Shown: piece after piece, positions 34,220 to 44,991 of the stretch | Layout of the letters: each line of letters begins with the position of its first letter | Numbering within the stretch: position 1 is the stretch's first letter | NCBI GenBank assembly: GCA_903879705.1 | Contig: CAIRMO010000051.1 | Location: 1-52,973 of the forward strand | Direction of reading: 5' to 3' | Source of the DNA: an uncultured Candidatus Competibacteraceae bacterium | GTDB taxonomy: Bacteria; Pseudomonadota; Gammaproteobacteria; Competibacterales; Competibacteraceae | DNA length: 52,973 nucleotides | Notes under the pieces: model-generated | Databases searched by the model: none | Seen by the model: only the letters and a program-made list of their open reading frames with translations | What the model was told of the DNA's origin: nothing | Translations under genes and position numbers: made by a program

Positions 34220-34771
34220 CTACAGCCGGAGGCTGGCGTGTGTTTGAATCATGACCGGAGCCGCCGCATCCGGCTGCTCGAATTGCCAAGTGAATTCCGC
34301 ACCGTAATCGCTCATCAGCGTCAGGATGCCCAATCCGGAGGCTGAGGGCGAAGCGCCAACCGCATTCGCCTCGATGCGCTCCAGCAGGAGTTCATTAGGA
34401 TCGCTGGCGGTGAGCTGCTCCAGCAGTTGCCCGAAACGCACGGCGACCCCCTCCGCGGCGTGATTGCGCACCCGAATCTCAAATACGCCGTCCGTGAAAC
34501 TCGCGTCCAGCTCGATTGAGTCCGCCGTGGCGTGCCGGAACTTCACCGCATTCTCCAGCAACTCGTTGGTCAGGTAATTGATCCCGTGATGTGCCTCATT
34601 CGCGTCCTTGCCGGCGCGCACGGCTTGCCCCGAGTAGAGTTCGCCGAGCAGTTCCGCAGTCGCGCCGCAATGCGCCCAGACCACCGGCAGCGAACCGTGC
34701 AGAACCAGCCGGCTGGACCAGTGTCCCGGAGCGGTTAAGTCCGGTCGTTGCGTACCAAAGCTTGCTTTCAT
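34220..34771 (-). CDS. HATPase anti-sigma-type kinase (slr1658 type)
   Basis: 183 residues with a GHKL ATPase fold: N-box NELLENAVKF (69-78, metal-binding N74) and G-box SGLGI (145-149). It would phosphorylate the adjacent STAS protein on serine. AGAGG stands 8 nt before the ATG. Its C-terminal coding part is duplicated at 32161-32323. The output partner is not a sigma factor in this window, so the pair may control another protein, such as the sensor kinase or the methyltransferase. Confidence 0.8.
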   Translation of the reverse strand: MKASFGTQRPDLTAPGHWSSRLVLHGSLPVVWAHCGATAELLGELYSGQAVRAGKDANEAHHGINYLTNELLENAVKFRHATADSIELDASFTDGVFEIRVRNHAAEGVAVRFGQLLEQLTASDPNELLLERIEANAVGASPSASGLGILTLMSDYGAEFTWQFEQPDAAAPVMIQTHASLRL

Positions 34772-34776
34772 TCCAT

Positions 34777-37149
34777 CTACCTCTGCTTTACCACGACGAG
34801 CGTGATGTCGTCGTGAATCTTCTGGTTTGCGATGTACGTCATCAGGTCGGCGATGATGCCGGTTTTAATCAACTCAGCAGAGTCGTTGGCGTACCGCGCC
34901 GCGCTCTCGCATAGCCTTTCAATGCCGTACAGCTCTCCGAGCGGATTCTCCGCTTCCGTGATGCCATCGGTGTGCAGAATCAGTACGTCCCCGCCGGCCA
35001 GTCGCAGTGAGCGAGTGGCCACGAAACTGGAGATGTCGGGCTCAAGACCGACCGGAAACCCAAGGTCGCCGGTGTCGATGCGCTCCACTGCCCCGCCGTT
35101 GCGGACGATCAGGACTTCCTCATGCTGGCCGGACAGGATCACCTCGCCGTCCTCGCGGAAGTCGACAAACGCCAGCGTCAGGTACTTATCGGACTCGGTG
35201 CGAACGATATTCTTGTAGATAACGCGGTTGAGAACGCTGAGGAACAGCACCGGATCGCTCTCGCCCTGCTCTTCAAGAGCGCGCGCCACCGACTGCACCA
35301 TCAGCATCAGCACCCCGCTCTCAAGCCCATGCCCGGTAACATCGCCGATGCCGACCTTGACGTTTCCGCCATTCTGCAACACGTCGTAATAGTCGCCACC
35401 GACTTCCTCCGCCGGCTCCATGAAAGTCGCGATGTCGAGTCGTTGCACAGCCTCCAGTTCGCTGCTTTTTGGCAACACCATCTTCTGCATGCGGCGGGCA
35501 ACGTCCAGCTCCGAACCCAGGCGGAGGTTTTCCTGCTTCAGCCGTTCGTTCAACAGGAAAATTTCCTGGCTGGCCGCGGCGAGTTCACGGGTGCGGTCCT
35601 TCACCCGTTGTTCGAGGTTCTCAGTGTGGTAACTGATGTCGGCGGCCATGCGGTTGAAGGCGATGCCGACTTCCCCAACTTCGTCGTCGGAAGGTGCAGC
35701 GATCCGTACCGAGTAATCCTTGTCCTTCAAGCGCCGGGCGGCTGCGGCGAGTTCCTGCAGGCCAGCCGAGATGGGTTTTGAAATCGCCACGATCACGATC
35801 AAAAGTACCAGCAGGGTCAGTATGCCCGTGATCGCAGCACTTTGAAGGATGCGCTGTAGCGACCGGTCAACCGACGCTTGGGCCGCCGTCATCGCGGCGT
35901 AGATCTCGGATTCCGGCACTACAAAGCCAAGTACGAGCTGGCTGCCGACAATGACTTTGCCGTTCCAGAGATTCCGTTTGTTGAGCCGCTGCAGGGTGAC
36001 GATGTACGGCGCTGAGACGCCGTTCCGCAACAGGTTGACGCGCATGATCCGGGTGCGGTCGTCAGTCGGAATGTCCAGGGATCGGATCTCGGCCTGACCA
36101 CTTTTGGTCAAGGTCCGGTCGACGCCGGTGACGCCCCGGCCGGAGGCGGCATTGGCGGTCACCAGTCCCAGCACCGCTTCCCCTTCCGGCCTGACCGCCA
36201 GCACATTGCCGTTTTCCATCGCGAGAAAGGCGAAACCCGTGTCGGCGACCTTGACGCTCTGGACGATCTCGGCGAGTTGATCAAGGGTGATGTCCACTGC
36301 CGTCATCCCGGCAACATTGCTACGGTCCTTGGTCCACAGCGGATAAAAATAGCTGACGATCAGCGCCGCAGTGGTGGCGTCGACATAGGGCTTGGTCGTG
36401 GTGATGTAGCTGTCCTTGACCGGCATCAGGCTTATATCCCTGAGCCACGCCTGCCACCCCTCGTAGACCCCCGGGAAGAAGAAATCCCAGAAATTGGCGG
36501 CATTGTGTCCAGGGTAGAGCTTGTCGTAGGTCTGCGCCTGGTCCGCATACGGCGTGGTGCGCATGATCGGCCGGTCTTTTGGGCCAACGTAGTAGAACTG
36601 TAGCTTGCGCGCCCCCCCGGTCATCAGGCTCCTGCTAACCAGGTCGAACACCGCGGTCTCGCGGATCAGGCGGTTGACGTCGGGTCGCGGCTTCTTGTTG
36701 GATCCGAGCAGGTAACCCCAGACACTGAGAACCGATGGCGCGCCTTTGGCGTTCTGAGCCCACTTGCCAACCGGGTCGTACTGGAGTGGCGTGCTGGGCT
36801 GCGCACCACCGGCGAGCGCGCTGCCGAGCGCATTGGCGATCTGCGGCCGGTCGATGAGATCCTGCATCGTGGCCGCCAGCGTGATGACTTCGGCGTGGGT
36901 TTCGTTGATGACGGCGTCGACGCGCAAGGCAGTGGTCTGAATATAGTTGGTCAGGTATTCCTGGCTCGCCCGGGTCAGGCCCTTCTGGATCTCGGCGGTG
37001 GCGTCGCTGGCCAGCAGTTTGGCATTACGCAGCGCTAGCGCCGTGGAGACCAGCATGCTGATGAGTACGACAGTTCCCACCGTCAGAATGAATTTGCCGC
37101 GAAATGTTTTGAGTCGCAGCCGCTGCTTGAGCGGGTGGGGGACGGGCAT
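34777..37149 (-). CDS. Membrane-bound SpoIIE-type PP2C phosphatase with Cache and HAMP
   Basis: 790 residues: TM1 (about 20-40), a large periplasmic Cache-like sensor (45-430), TM2 (about 435-455), HAMP (about 456-510), a coiled-coil signalling helix, and a PP2C/SpoIIE phosphatase domain (about 560-790). Metal motifs GGDYYD, GDVTGHG, HTDGITEAEN and HDDITLVVV are all present, so it should be active. It would convert an extracellular signal into dephosphorylation of the STAS protein. The ribosome site is poor, and it follows the methyltransferase gene by 18 bp. Confidence 0.9.
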   Translation of the reverse strand: MPVPHPLKQRLRLKTFRGKFILTVGTVVLISMLVSTALALRNAKLLASDATAEIQKGLTRASQEYLTNYIQTTALRVDAVINETHAEVITLAATMQDLIDRPQIANALGSALAGGAQPSTPLQYDPVGKWAQNAKGAPSVLSVWGYLLGSNKKPRPDVNRLIRETAVFDLVSRSLMTGGARKLQFYYVGPKDRPIMRTTPYADQAQTYDKLYPGHNAANFWDFFFPGVYEGWQAWLRDISLMPVKDSYITTTKPYVDATTAALIVSYFYPLWTKDRSNVAGMTAVDITLDQLAEIVQSVKVADTGFAFLAMENGNVLAVRPEGEAVLGLVTANAASGRGVTGVDRTLTKSGQAEIRSLDIPTDDRTRIMRVNLLRNGVSAPYIVTLQRLNKRNLWNGKVIVGSQLVLGFVVPESEIYAAMTAAQASVDRSLQRILQSAAITGILTLLVLLIVIVAISKPISAGLQELAAAARRLKDKDYSVRIAAPSDDEVGEVGIAFNRMAADISYHTENLEQRVKDRTRELAAASQEIFLLNERLKQENLRLGSELDVARRMQKMVLPKSSELEAVQRLDIATFMEPAEEVGGDYYDVLQNGGNVKVGIGDVTGHGLESGVLMLMVQSVARALEEQGESDPVLFLSVLNRVIYKNIVRTESDKYLTLAFVDFREDGEVILSGQHEEVLIVRNGGAVERIDTGDLGFPVGLEPDISSFVATRSLRLAGGDVLILHTDGITEAENPLGELYGIERLCESAARYANDSAELIKTGIIADLMTYIANQKIHDDITLVVVKQR

Positions 37150-37167
37150 GGGGGACGGTCTCGGGCG

Positions 37168-38325
37168 TCAGCGCGGTTTACGCGCCGAGGCCGCCCAGAT
37201 CGGCCATCCCGCGTAGCCCTTGGGGTGCAACGCAGCGAAGATGTGGTCCTGGAAGCCTTGCCGAAAGCGGGCGATAAACTCCGCGCTGTCGCCGCGCTGC
37301 ACCGCCATTTGTCCGGCAAAGAAGCCTTCCCAGGCGGCAACCACATCGGCGAAATCCTGCGGATCGCCGTCCAGGTTCGTGACCATGAAACTCTCCATGC
37401 GGACGTCGTCGAAACCGGCATCGCACAGATAACGGCGACTCTTCGGGCCGAATTCGATGTCCCCTTTGAAGTAGGCCCAGAGTCGGGCGACTTCGTTGTA
37501 AGTCCACTGGATGCTTTCGGCGCGCGGTTCACCGAGGCAGTGGGAGTTCTTCTCGTTGGTGATGTAGACGCGACCGCCCGGTTTGCAGACCCGGTACAGC
37601 TCCTTGAGGATGAGTTCCGGTCGGTCGAAAACCTGCACCGAGTGTCGGCAGGTCACGAAGTCGAACTGGTTGTCGTCGATCAACAGACTTGCGGCATCAC
37701 CCTGCACATACTCGATCGCGTCGATGCCAAAATCAGTGGCCACCCGGCGTGCGTAGGCGAGGCTTTGCGGGGCGTGGTCGATCGCCAACAGTCGCGCCGG
37801 TTGGAATTCCTTGTAGAGCAGAACGGCGAAATCGCCAATGCCACAGCAGACATCCGCGACGGTCATGCCCGGCTGCAAGCCGTGTCGCGGAAGTATTTTG
37901 CGCTCGTGACGCCAGGTCAGCTTGGTCTGGGTGCGCAGGACCGGGATGAAACGGGAATCCTCCAGCACCGACTGGCCGGGGTAGAACGCTTTGTCATATT
38001 GCTCGACGACAACATTGGGACCCAGCTGGCGAAGCAACGAAAACTTGCGCTCCTGCCAGCCGACGTAACTGGAGGTGATGACCACGATCCTGAGATCGGG
38101 CTTTTGCCTGCAAGCCCTTCGGACGAAGGTCACCACTTCGTGAAATCCGGCGTTATTCAGTTGAACCAGGCGCTTGGCGTTCAGGTACAGGGCACCACTG
38201 ACCGCGTCGAGGGCGTGGTCCAGAGTCCGACGCACTTCGATGAGTTCATCACCGCTGTGGGGACGGATGGCGCCGGCCAGTACGATTTCCTGGTTATTAG
38301 CATCGAAACGGACGGTGAACGACAT
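37168..38325 (-). CDS. STAS-SAM methyltransferase fusion protein
   Basis: 385 residues. Residues 1-120 form a STAS-like domain (LYLNAKRLVQLNNAGFHEVV) related in pattern to the 117-residue STAS protein of the operon, but the phosphoacceptor SS is replaced by N58-A59. Residues 140-385 are a class I methyltransferase with the SAM motif VADVCCGIGDFA (156-167), a D residue after beta-2 (LLAIDHAP) and a UbiE-like LYRVCKPGGRVY. The substrate is unknown. The fusion suggests a methyltransferase whose activity or location depends on a HATPase partner. AAGG lies about 9 nt before the ATG. The adjacent 169-residue degenerate HATPase is the obvious candidate partner. Confidence 0.82.
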   Translation of the reverse strand: MSFTVRFDANNQEIVLAGAIRPHSGDELIEVRRTLDHALDAVSGALYLNAKRLVQLNNAGFHEVVTFVRRACRQKPDLRIVVITSSYVGWQERKFSLLRQLGPNVVVEQYDKAFYPGQSVLEDSRFIPVLRTQTKLTWRHERKILPRHGLQPGMTVADVCCGIGDFAVLLYKEFQPARLLAIDHAPQSLAYARRVATDFGIDAIEYVQGDAASLLIDDNQFDFVTCRHSVQVFDRPELILKELYRVCKPGGRVYITNEKNSHCLGEPRAESIQWTYNEVARLWAYFKGDIEFGPKSRRYLCDAGFDDVRMESFMVTNLDGDPQDFADVVAAWEGFFAGQMAVQRGDSAEFIARFRQGFQDHIFAALHPKGYAGWPIWAASARKPR

Positions 38326-38351
38326 GCACGGGTGCCTTCAATGTGCGTGAG

Positions 38352-38861
38352 TTAGCGGGCCAGTTCGTCGAGGACGAAATCGACGATAATCGTCACCCGA
38401 TCGCTACTGCTGACGTCGAGCGCCACCTTGGCCTGATAGTCAGCCGCCAGCGCCATCAGGCCGATCTGCGGGTCGAACCGATGTTCATCGAGCATCGTCT
38501 TGACAAAATGCTCCGCGACGTCGGCCCGGCAGGCCTCGGCGACGGCTGACTCGTAGAACGTCCGGGTCGCGGCGTCGCAGGGTACGCTGAGTTCAATGCT
38601 GTCGCCCGGCCCACCCCGGTATACGGTGCAGGCGATCTCACCCGGTGCGTGATGGCACCGGAACGCGATTTCGAGCAGTTCATTCAGGACGGAGGAGAAC
38701 AGGTTGGCGTAGCGCAGGGAATCGGTGCGCCGCTGGCTGACCAGATTGGCGACGTAGCTCGAGATCCGGTCACAGTTGGACCAGTCCGCGGCGAATAAAC
38801 CGGTGCCGATGACTATGTCGAACACCCGGTCCTTGGCGGTGCTTTCGTAGCTTGCAGTCAT
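38352..38861 (-). CDS. Degenerate HATPase-like protein (probable pseudokinase)
   Basis: 169 residues, first gene of the operon. It keeps the outline of the 183-residue kinase: NLFSSVLNELLEIAFRC corresponds to the N-box, but the metal-binding Asn is isoleucine (I65), and QIGLMALAADYQAKV corresponds to the G-box SGLGILTLMSDYGAEF without its paired glycines. ATP hydrolysis is therefore unlikely. It probably binds a STAS domain without phosphorylating it, most simply that of the next gene. Homology to HATPases is inferred from two aligned motifs and operon position. Confidence 0.65.
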   Translation of the reverse strand: MTASYESTAKDRVFDIVIGTGLFAADWSNCDRISSYVANLVSQRRTDSLRYANLFSSVLNELLEIAFRCHHAPGEIACTVYRGGPGDSIELSVPCDAATRTFYESAVAEACRADVAEHFVKTMLDEHRFDPQIGLMALAADYQAKVALDVSSSDRVTIIVDFVLDELAR

Positions 38862-39004
38862 GACAACCCCAGCGGCTGGCGAGGATGAAGCGCGTTGAAA
38901 ATCGAGTGTCGTTGACGGTATTCAGCTCGAAAGTGTACTTTAGGTCGATATTTCGCACCAGCCTATTCGGGTCAAGGCACGCACCCCGATCGCAGAGGAA
39001 TAGC

Positions 39005-39937
39005 ATGACCGACCCGACCGATTCAACCTCCCCGGATACCGCCGCCGAGCGGGATTTACTGGCCGAAATTGCCGCTGCCCACGCCGAAATCGTGCGCCTG
39101 AACAGCGAACTGGAGGATCTGCAAATCCTCTATGAGGGGACCATCGAGCATGGCGAGGCGGTCGAAGATCAGTTGGCGGAGAGCAACATCCTCCTGCAGC
39201 AAATCCAGCGCCGATTGAATCAGGAGCTGGCGGAGGCCGAGAACTACATTATCGGAATTCTGCCAGCGCGCCGCGTTGAAACCCCGCGCACTGACTGGCA
39301 TTTTGTGCCATCGACTGAGTTGGGCGGGGACAGCTTCGGTTACCACGACGTCGATGCCGACCACTTGGCGATTTACCTGCTCGATGTGTGCGGGCACGGC
39401 GTCGGTGCGGCGCTGTTGTCGGTCACGGTGATCAACGTGTTGCGGTCGGCGGCATTGACCAGCACCGATTTTTGCGATCCTGCCGCCGTACTCGCTGCAC
39501 TGAATGAAACTTTCCCGATGGAAAAGCAGAACGATATGTATTTCACGATCTGGTACGGGGTCTACCAGCACTCGACCCGGCTGCTGCGCTATGCGAGCGG
39601 TGGACACCCGCCGTCGATCTTGTTGCATACCGCTAGCGATGGCACCCGGCAGGCCCAGCCCTTGGCGACGCCCGGCATGGCTATCGGCGTGATGCCGGGC
39701 ATTCACTACCCGTCTGCGGCGACCGAACTGGTGCCCGGCGACCGCTTGCTGGTGCTGAGCGATGGCGTGTACGAGATTGAGAAGGCTCCCGGAGTTCCGC
39801 TGGAGTTCAGCGAGTTCATTGAGTTCGTTACAGCCCCCGACGGCGATCATCCTGAACACATCTTCAACTGGATTAAGTCCTACGCCGGATCTGCCGTGCT
39901 GCCGGACGACTTCACGCTGCTGCGGCTGATATTCTGA
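39005..39937 (+). CDS. Soluble SpoIIE-type PP2C phosphatase with coiled coil
   Basis: 310 residues from the ATG at 39005, which follows AGAGGA. An N-terminal coiled coil (about 18-85) leads to a PP2C/SpoIIE domain (about 95-310) with GGD109, DVCGHG (127-132), SDGVYEIE and a terminal DDFTLLRL. The substitution of DSFG for the more common D-Y/F-Y-D beside the first metal site is mild. No sensor or membrane domain is present. It diverges from the partner-switching operon across 143 bp and gives the cluster a second phosphatase. Its 3' end overlaps folA by 58 bp. Confidence 0.85.
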   Translation: MTDPTDSTSPDTAAERDLLAEIAAAHAEIVRLNSELEDLQILYEGTIEHGEAVEDQLAESNILLQQIQRRLNQELAEAENYIIGILPARRVETPRTDWHFVPSTELGGDSFGYHDVDADHLAIYLLDVCGHGVGAALLSVTVINVLRSAALTSTDFCDPAAVLAALNETFPMEKQNDMYFTIWYGVYQHSTRLLRYASGGHPPSILLHTASDGTRQAQPLATPGMAIGVMPGIHYPSAATELVPGDRLLVLSDGVYEIEKAPGVPLEFSEFIEFVTAPDGDHPEHIFNWIKSYAGSAVLPDDFTLLRLIF

Positions 39938-40464
39938 GCGTGCGCTGACGGGTCGCCGTTGTTTTCGAGGTCATCGAACCGCTCCCAGCGCTGAAACCGG
40001 TACGGCCAGTTCTGATCAGCGTCAGCCACATGGGCTTCTTCCCAGACCAGCCGCCAATCCCGCTCATCCCATGCCGGGAACCAGACATCGCCGGGAATCT
40101 CGGCTTCAATTTGCGTCAAAACCAACCGGCCCGCCAACGACAAGGTTTGTTCGTATAGCGCCGCGCCGCCAATCACCATGAGTTCAGGAACAGCGCCGGC
40201 CAGGGTCAATGCTTCGGGCAGCGAGTGGGTGACCACGCAACCCGCCGCCCGATAGTCGGGATGGCCGCTCAGAACGATCATCTGCCGCCCCGGCAAAGGT
40301 CGGCCAATCGATTCCCAGGTGCGTCGGCCCATTAACAGTGGTTTGCCCATTGTGGTCTGCTGGAAAAACCGCAAATCCGCCGGCAAGCGCCACGGCAGAC
40401 GATTTCCACAACCAATCACCCGGTTGCGGGCCAACGCCGCGATCAGGGTGAGCCGTGCGGTCAT
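39880..40464 (-). CDS. folA: Dihydrofolate reductase
   Basis: 194 residues from the ATG at 40464, whose ATGA overlaps the apaH stop; the extra upstream codons of the open frame are not DHFR-like. Typical motifs: LIAALARNRVIGCGNRLPW, LLMGRRTWESIGRPLPGR and VIGGAALYEQ. It reduces dihydrofolate with NADPH for one-carbon metabolism and is the trimethoprim target. DHFRs usually end soon after the FQRWE strand; here about 30 further polar residues (ending STADPA) run antisense through the end of the phosphatase gene, giving a 58-bp convergent overlap. Confidence 0.94.
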   Translation of the reverse strand: MTARLTLIAALARNRVIGCGNRLPWRLPADLRFFQQTTMGKPLLMGRRTWESIGRPLPGRQMIVLSGHPDYRAAGCVVTHSLPEALTLAGAVPELMVIGGAALYEQTLSLAGRLVLTQIEAEIPGDVWFPAWDERDWRLVWEEAHVADADQNWPYRFQRWERFDDLENNGDPSAHAQNISRSSVKSSGSTADPA

Positions 40465-41288
40465 GGCGTAGGAATCAGGATCGCCGGGACGCTGAACGCT
40501 GGAACATCGGGCGCATCGAGGCGGATGGCGGTGAGCCGGTTGTCCCACGCGCAGCCGCTGTCCAAGGCGTAAATGCCCGGTGCCCGGTAGTAGCCCAGCG
40601 CCGCCCAGTGGCCGAAGATGATTTTGAGATCGGCGCTACGCCGGCCCGGTACCGCAAACCACGGCAACAAGCCTTTTTCCTGACTGCCTGGCGGTCCTTT
40701 TTCAGCGAAGGCCAGTGTTCCGTCCATCTTGCAAAACCGGATCCGGGTCAAGGCGTTGACGATGAACCGCAACCGGTCATCACCGCTTAAATCATTTCGC
40801 CAGCAACGCGGTTCGCTGCCAAACATCCGCCCTAGAAAAGCCGCGCCGTCCGGGCCGCGTAATACGGTTTCCAGTTCTGCCGCGCTGCGTTGGGCCAGCG
40901 GCAAATCCCACTGCGGCGGCAACCCGGCATGAACCAGGGTAAAGCCCAGTTCGGCATCGTGATGCAGCAGCGGCCGCTGGCGCAGCCAGTCCAGCAACTC
41001 AGCGGCATCAGGCGCATCAAGAACGGTGTGGAACGTATCTTTGCGCTTGGGCTTGGCCTGGCCAGCAGCGACCGCCAGCAAAGTCAGTTCGTGATTGCCC
41101 AGCACCGTAACCGCCCGTTCGCCCAGCCCGGAAACCAGTCGCAGCACATCCACCGACTGTGGGCCGCGATTCACCAGATCGCCGACCAGCCACAGGCGGT
41201 CAGTGGCGGGATCGAAGTTCAGCCGGTCGAGCAGCCGTCGCAACGGCTCGTAGCAGCCTTGAATATCGCCAATCGCGTAAATGGCCAT
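40461..41288 (-). CDS. apaH: Bis(5'-nucleosyl)-tetraphosphatase, symmetrical
   Basis: 275 residues. Hydrolyses diadenosine tetraphosphate (Ap4A) to two ADP. Calcineurin-type metal motifs are all present: GDIQGC at the start, GDLVNRG, GNHE, an H in LVHAGL and the final FGHWAALG. Start, length and end match ApaH. Translationally coupled to folA by an ATGA overlap; the apaH-folA neighbourhood is also found in enteric bacteria. Confidence 0.95.
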   Translation of the reverse strand: MAIYAIGDIQGCYEPLRRLLDRLNFDPATDRLWLVGDLVNRGPQSVDVLRLVSGLGERAVTVLGNHELTLLAVAAGQAKPKRKDTFHTVLDAPDAAELLDWLRQRPLLHHDAELGFTLVHAGLPPQWDLPLAQRSAAELETVLRGPDGAAFLGRMFGSEPRCWRNDLSGDDRLRFIVNALTRIRFCKMDGTLAFAEKGPPGSQEKGLLPWFAVPGRRSADLKIIFGHWAALGYYRAPGIYALDSGCAWDNRLTAIRLDAPDVPAFSVPAILIPTP

Positions 41289-41407
41289 GCGGTATCCTTT
41301 TCAGGGTGTTGCCGACAACGCCGGCCGTTGGGCAAGGATACAATGCCGACCCGTACATAAAATCGGTTCTGTCCTTTGACCTTGCAGGATTTTAATACCA
41401 ACCTCCG

Positions 41408-41554
41408 GTACGTTTTCACAGTTAGGTCTCCCGGGTTCCGTCATATCCGCGAATGCGAGAATCCAGTCAGCCGCTGAAAAACTGGATATCCGCTTTCGCG
41501 GGTATGACGAATGGGGTGATTTTTGACCTGAAAAAGATAAAATCTATCGGGAAA
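41408..41554. repeat. Interspersed repeat family B (147-bp full copy 2)
   Basis: Same length and structure as 29897-30043, including the right-hand AAAAAGATAAAATCTATCGG block, with scattered substitutions. It lies in the 503-bp gap between apaH and the coiled-coil gene. Confidence 0.85.
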
Positions 41555-41791
41555 CGGTATAACAAGCCTTTGGAGATCACGACTTCATGGAATCGACCGC
41601 TTTTGAATGGGGTGATGTGGTCTTCACCCTGTTCGAGGATGATTGCTAAGTCTTTCATTGGAGTGAGGTGCCGGTGGGGTTGTTGCCGTCAGTCACCTGT
41701 TAGTCATTATGAATAAACTTCAGAGTGGTCAAGGTCAAATAGCCCGGCACCACAGGCCGGGCCAACGGAAATGCCAGCAGGCTTATCGTCC
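41555..41791. other. Intergenic remainder with a possible gene remnant
   Basis: Apart from repeat B, the gap 41289-41791 holds no complete gene. On the minus strand a short frame from 41658 reads MKDLAIILEQGEDHITPFKS, which faintly resembles the first residues of AlbA_2/Schlafen-type ATP-binding proteins (E-D-x-x-x-Q-F-K), then runs into repeat B at about 41554. If real, it is a 5' fragment cut by the repeat. Confidence 0.3.
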
Positions 41792-42436
41792 TCACCAAAA
41801 CTTAGGGCTAAAACCTGGACGGTTTTTGATCTCCATCACCTGATCTCCCACTCCCAGCACGACTAAACCACACCGCTCTGCGTAATTCAATACGCTCTCC
41901 TCCACTGCCAGACTGGACAGAATCCCCACCACCGGGTAATCGACATATTCCGGGAAAAACTCCCGGAATGCCACGACTTCCTTGGTAAAGTGATCCACAT
42001 CGGCGCTGCGCAGCGTACTCTTGGTGCTGTTCAAACCGACCTGGCCACCAGCAGTCACGACAATCCCGTCAAATTCCCAAGTTCGTCCGTCCGGCAACCG
42101 CCGTTTGCGCCGCACCGACAAATCCGCCACCTCCTGACTCAGTATCTTCTGCACAACACGCGGCAAACTCGGTGCCACCAAGTCCTCGACCAGTGTTCCC
42201 ATCTTGTTCGCCAACTCGCCCCACCGTCGGTTCATCTCCCGATTGGCTTGGCGCATTTCATCCTTGAACGCCTTCATTTCATCCTTGAACTCCTTCATTT
42301 CATCCTTGAACGCCCGTAATTCAGCCTCCGTCCGCATTTGTGAGTTGTACACCTTGTTGAATTCGATCCCGACATTGAGAACAAATTCATGCACCATCTC
42401 TTCCAGTCGGTCTACCCGCTCTTCAAGATCGATCAT
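41792..42436 (-). CDS. Coiled-coil protein with PD-(D/E)XK-like fold, probably inactive
   Basis: 214 residues from the ATG at 42436 (GGAGG 5 nt upstream). Residues 1-90 are a coiled coil with three 7-residue repeats (FKDEMKE/FKDEMKA/FKDEMRQ), encoded by a 21-bp tandem repeat. Residues 95-214 look like the restriction-endonuclease-like domain common in cyanobacteria and archaea (DUF3782 style): WEFDGIVV gives the D, but the following E-x-K strand reads GLNSTKSTLR, with Asn in place of the acid. Nuclease activity is therefore doubtful. Such proteins are of unknown function. Confidence 0.65.
   Translation of the reverse strand: MIDLEERVDRLEEMVHEFVLNVGIEFNKVYNSQMRTEAELRAFKDEMKEFKDEMKAFKDEMRQANREMNRRWGELANKMGTLVEDLVAPSLPRVVQKILSQEVADLSVRRKRRLPDGRTWEFDGIVVTAGGQVGLNSTKSTLRSADVDHFTKEVVAFREFFPEYVDYPVVGILSSLAVEESVLNYAERCGLVVLGVGDQVMEIKNRPGFSPKFW
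42254..42316. repeat. 21-bp tandem repeat, three copies, in the coiled-coil gene
   Basis: Three copies of CATTTCATCCTTGAACGCCT (plus one base) with one or two differences each. Each encodes one heptad of the coiled coil, so copy-number change would alter its length by whole heptads without a frameshift. Confidence 0.85.
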
Positions 42437-42477
42437 CGCATCCTCCAAATTTCCAGTTTTTTCAACGGTGAAGTGTT

Positions 42478-42681
42478 TCAGATTACCGGGTCATGATCAA
42501 CGTCGGCACGAACAATATGCCCAAGTACCGCCATATTCATCCCGGTCGTCCGGATCAGGATACTCAGTATTTCCACTGCCGCCAATACGGCTTCCCGGTC
42601 GGCGAACAGCACAACGCCCGGATACAACAGGGCGGCTAAACCCATACTCAGAATCAGCGTGCGGCGGTGATGGCGAGACAT
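42478..42681 (-). CDS. Small hydrophobic protein of unknown function
   Basis: 67 residues from the ATG at 42681, with AAGGA 11 nt upstream; a TTG at 42705 would overlap the ppk1 stop. Basic N-terminus (SRHHRRTL) and two hydrophobic stretches (about 8-25 and 31-52) suggest one or two membrane spans. It lies immediately downstream of ppk1 on the same strand. No family recognised, and it may not be expressed. Confidence 0.45.
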   Translation of the reverse strand: MSRHHRRTLILSMGLAALLYPGVVLFADREAVLAAVEILSILIRTTGMNMAVLGHIVRADVDHDPVI

Positions 42682-42701
42682 GGCGATTGTGGTCCTTTCC
42701 G

Positions 42702-44960
<2,259 letters not shown>

Positions 44961-44991
44961 GATCATCACACCTTGATGGATTCTGCTTGGA

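Noticed and set aside
42254-42316. Short regular repeats considered as a CRISPR or protein-binding array
   Set aside because: There are only three 21-bp units with no spacers, in frame inside a coding sequence, each encoding one coiled-coil heptad.
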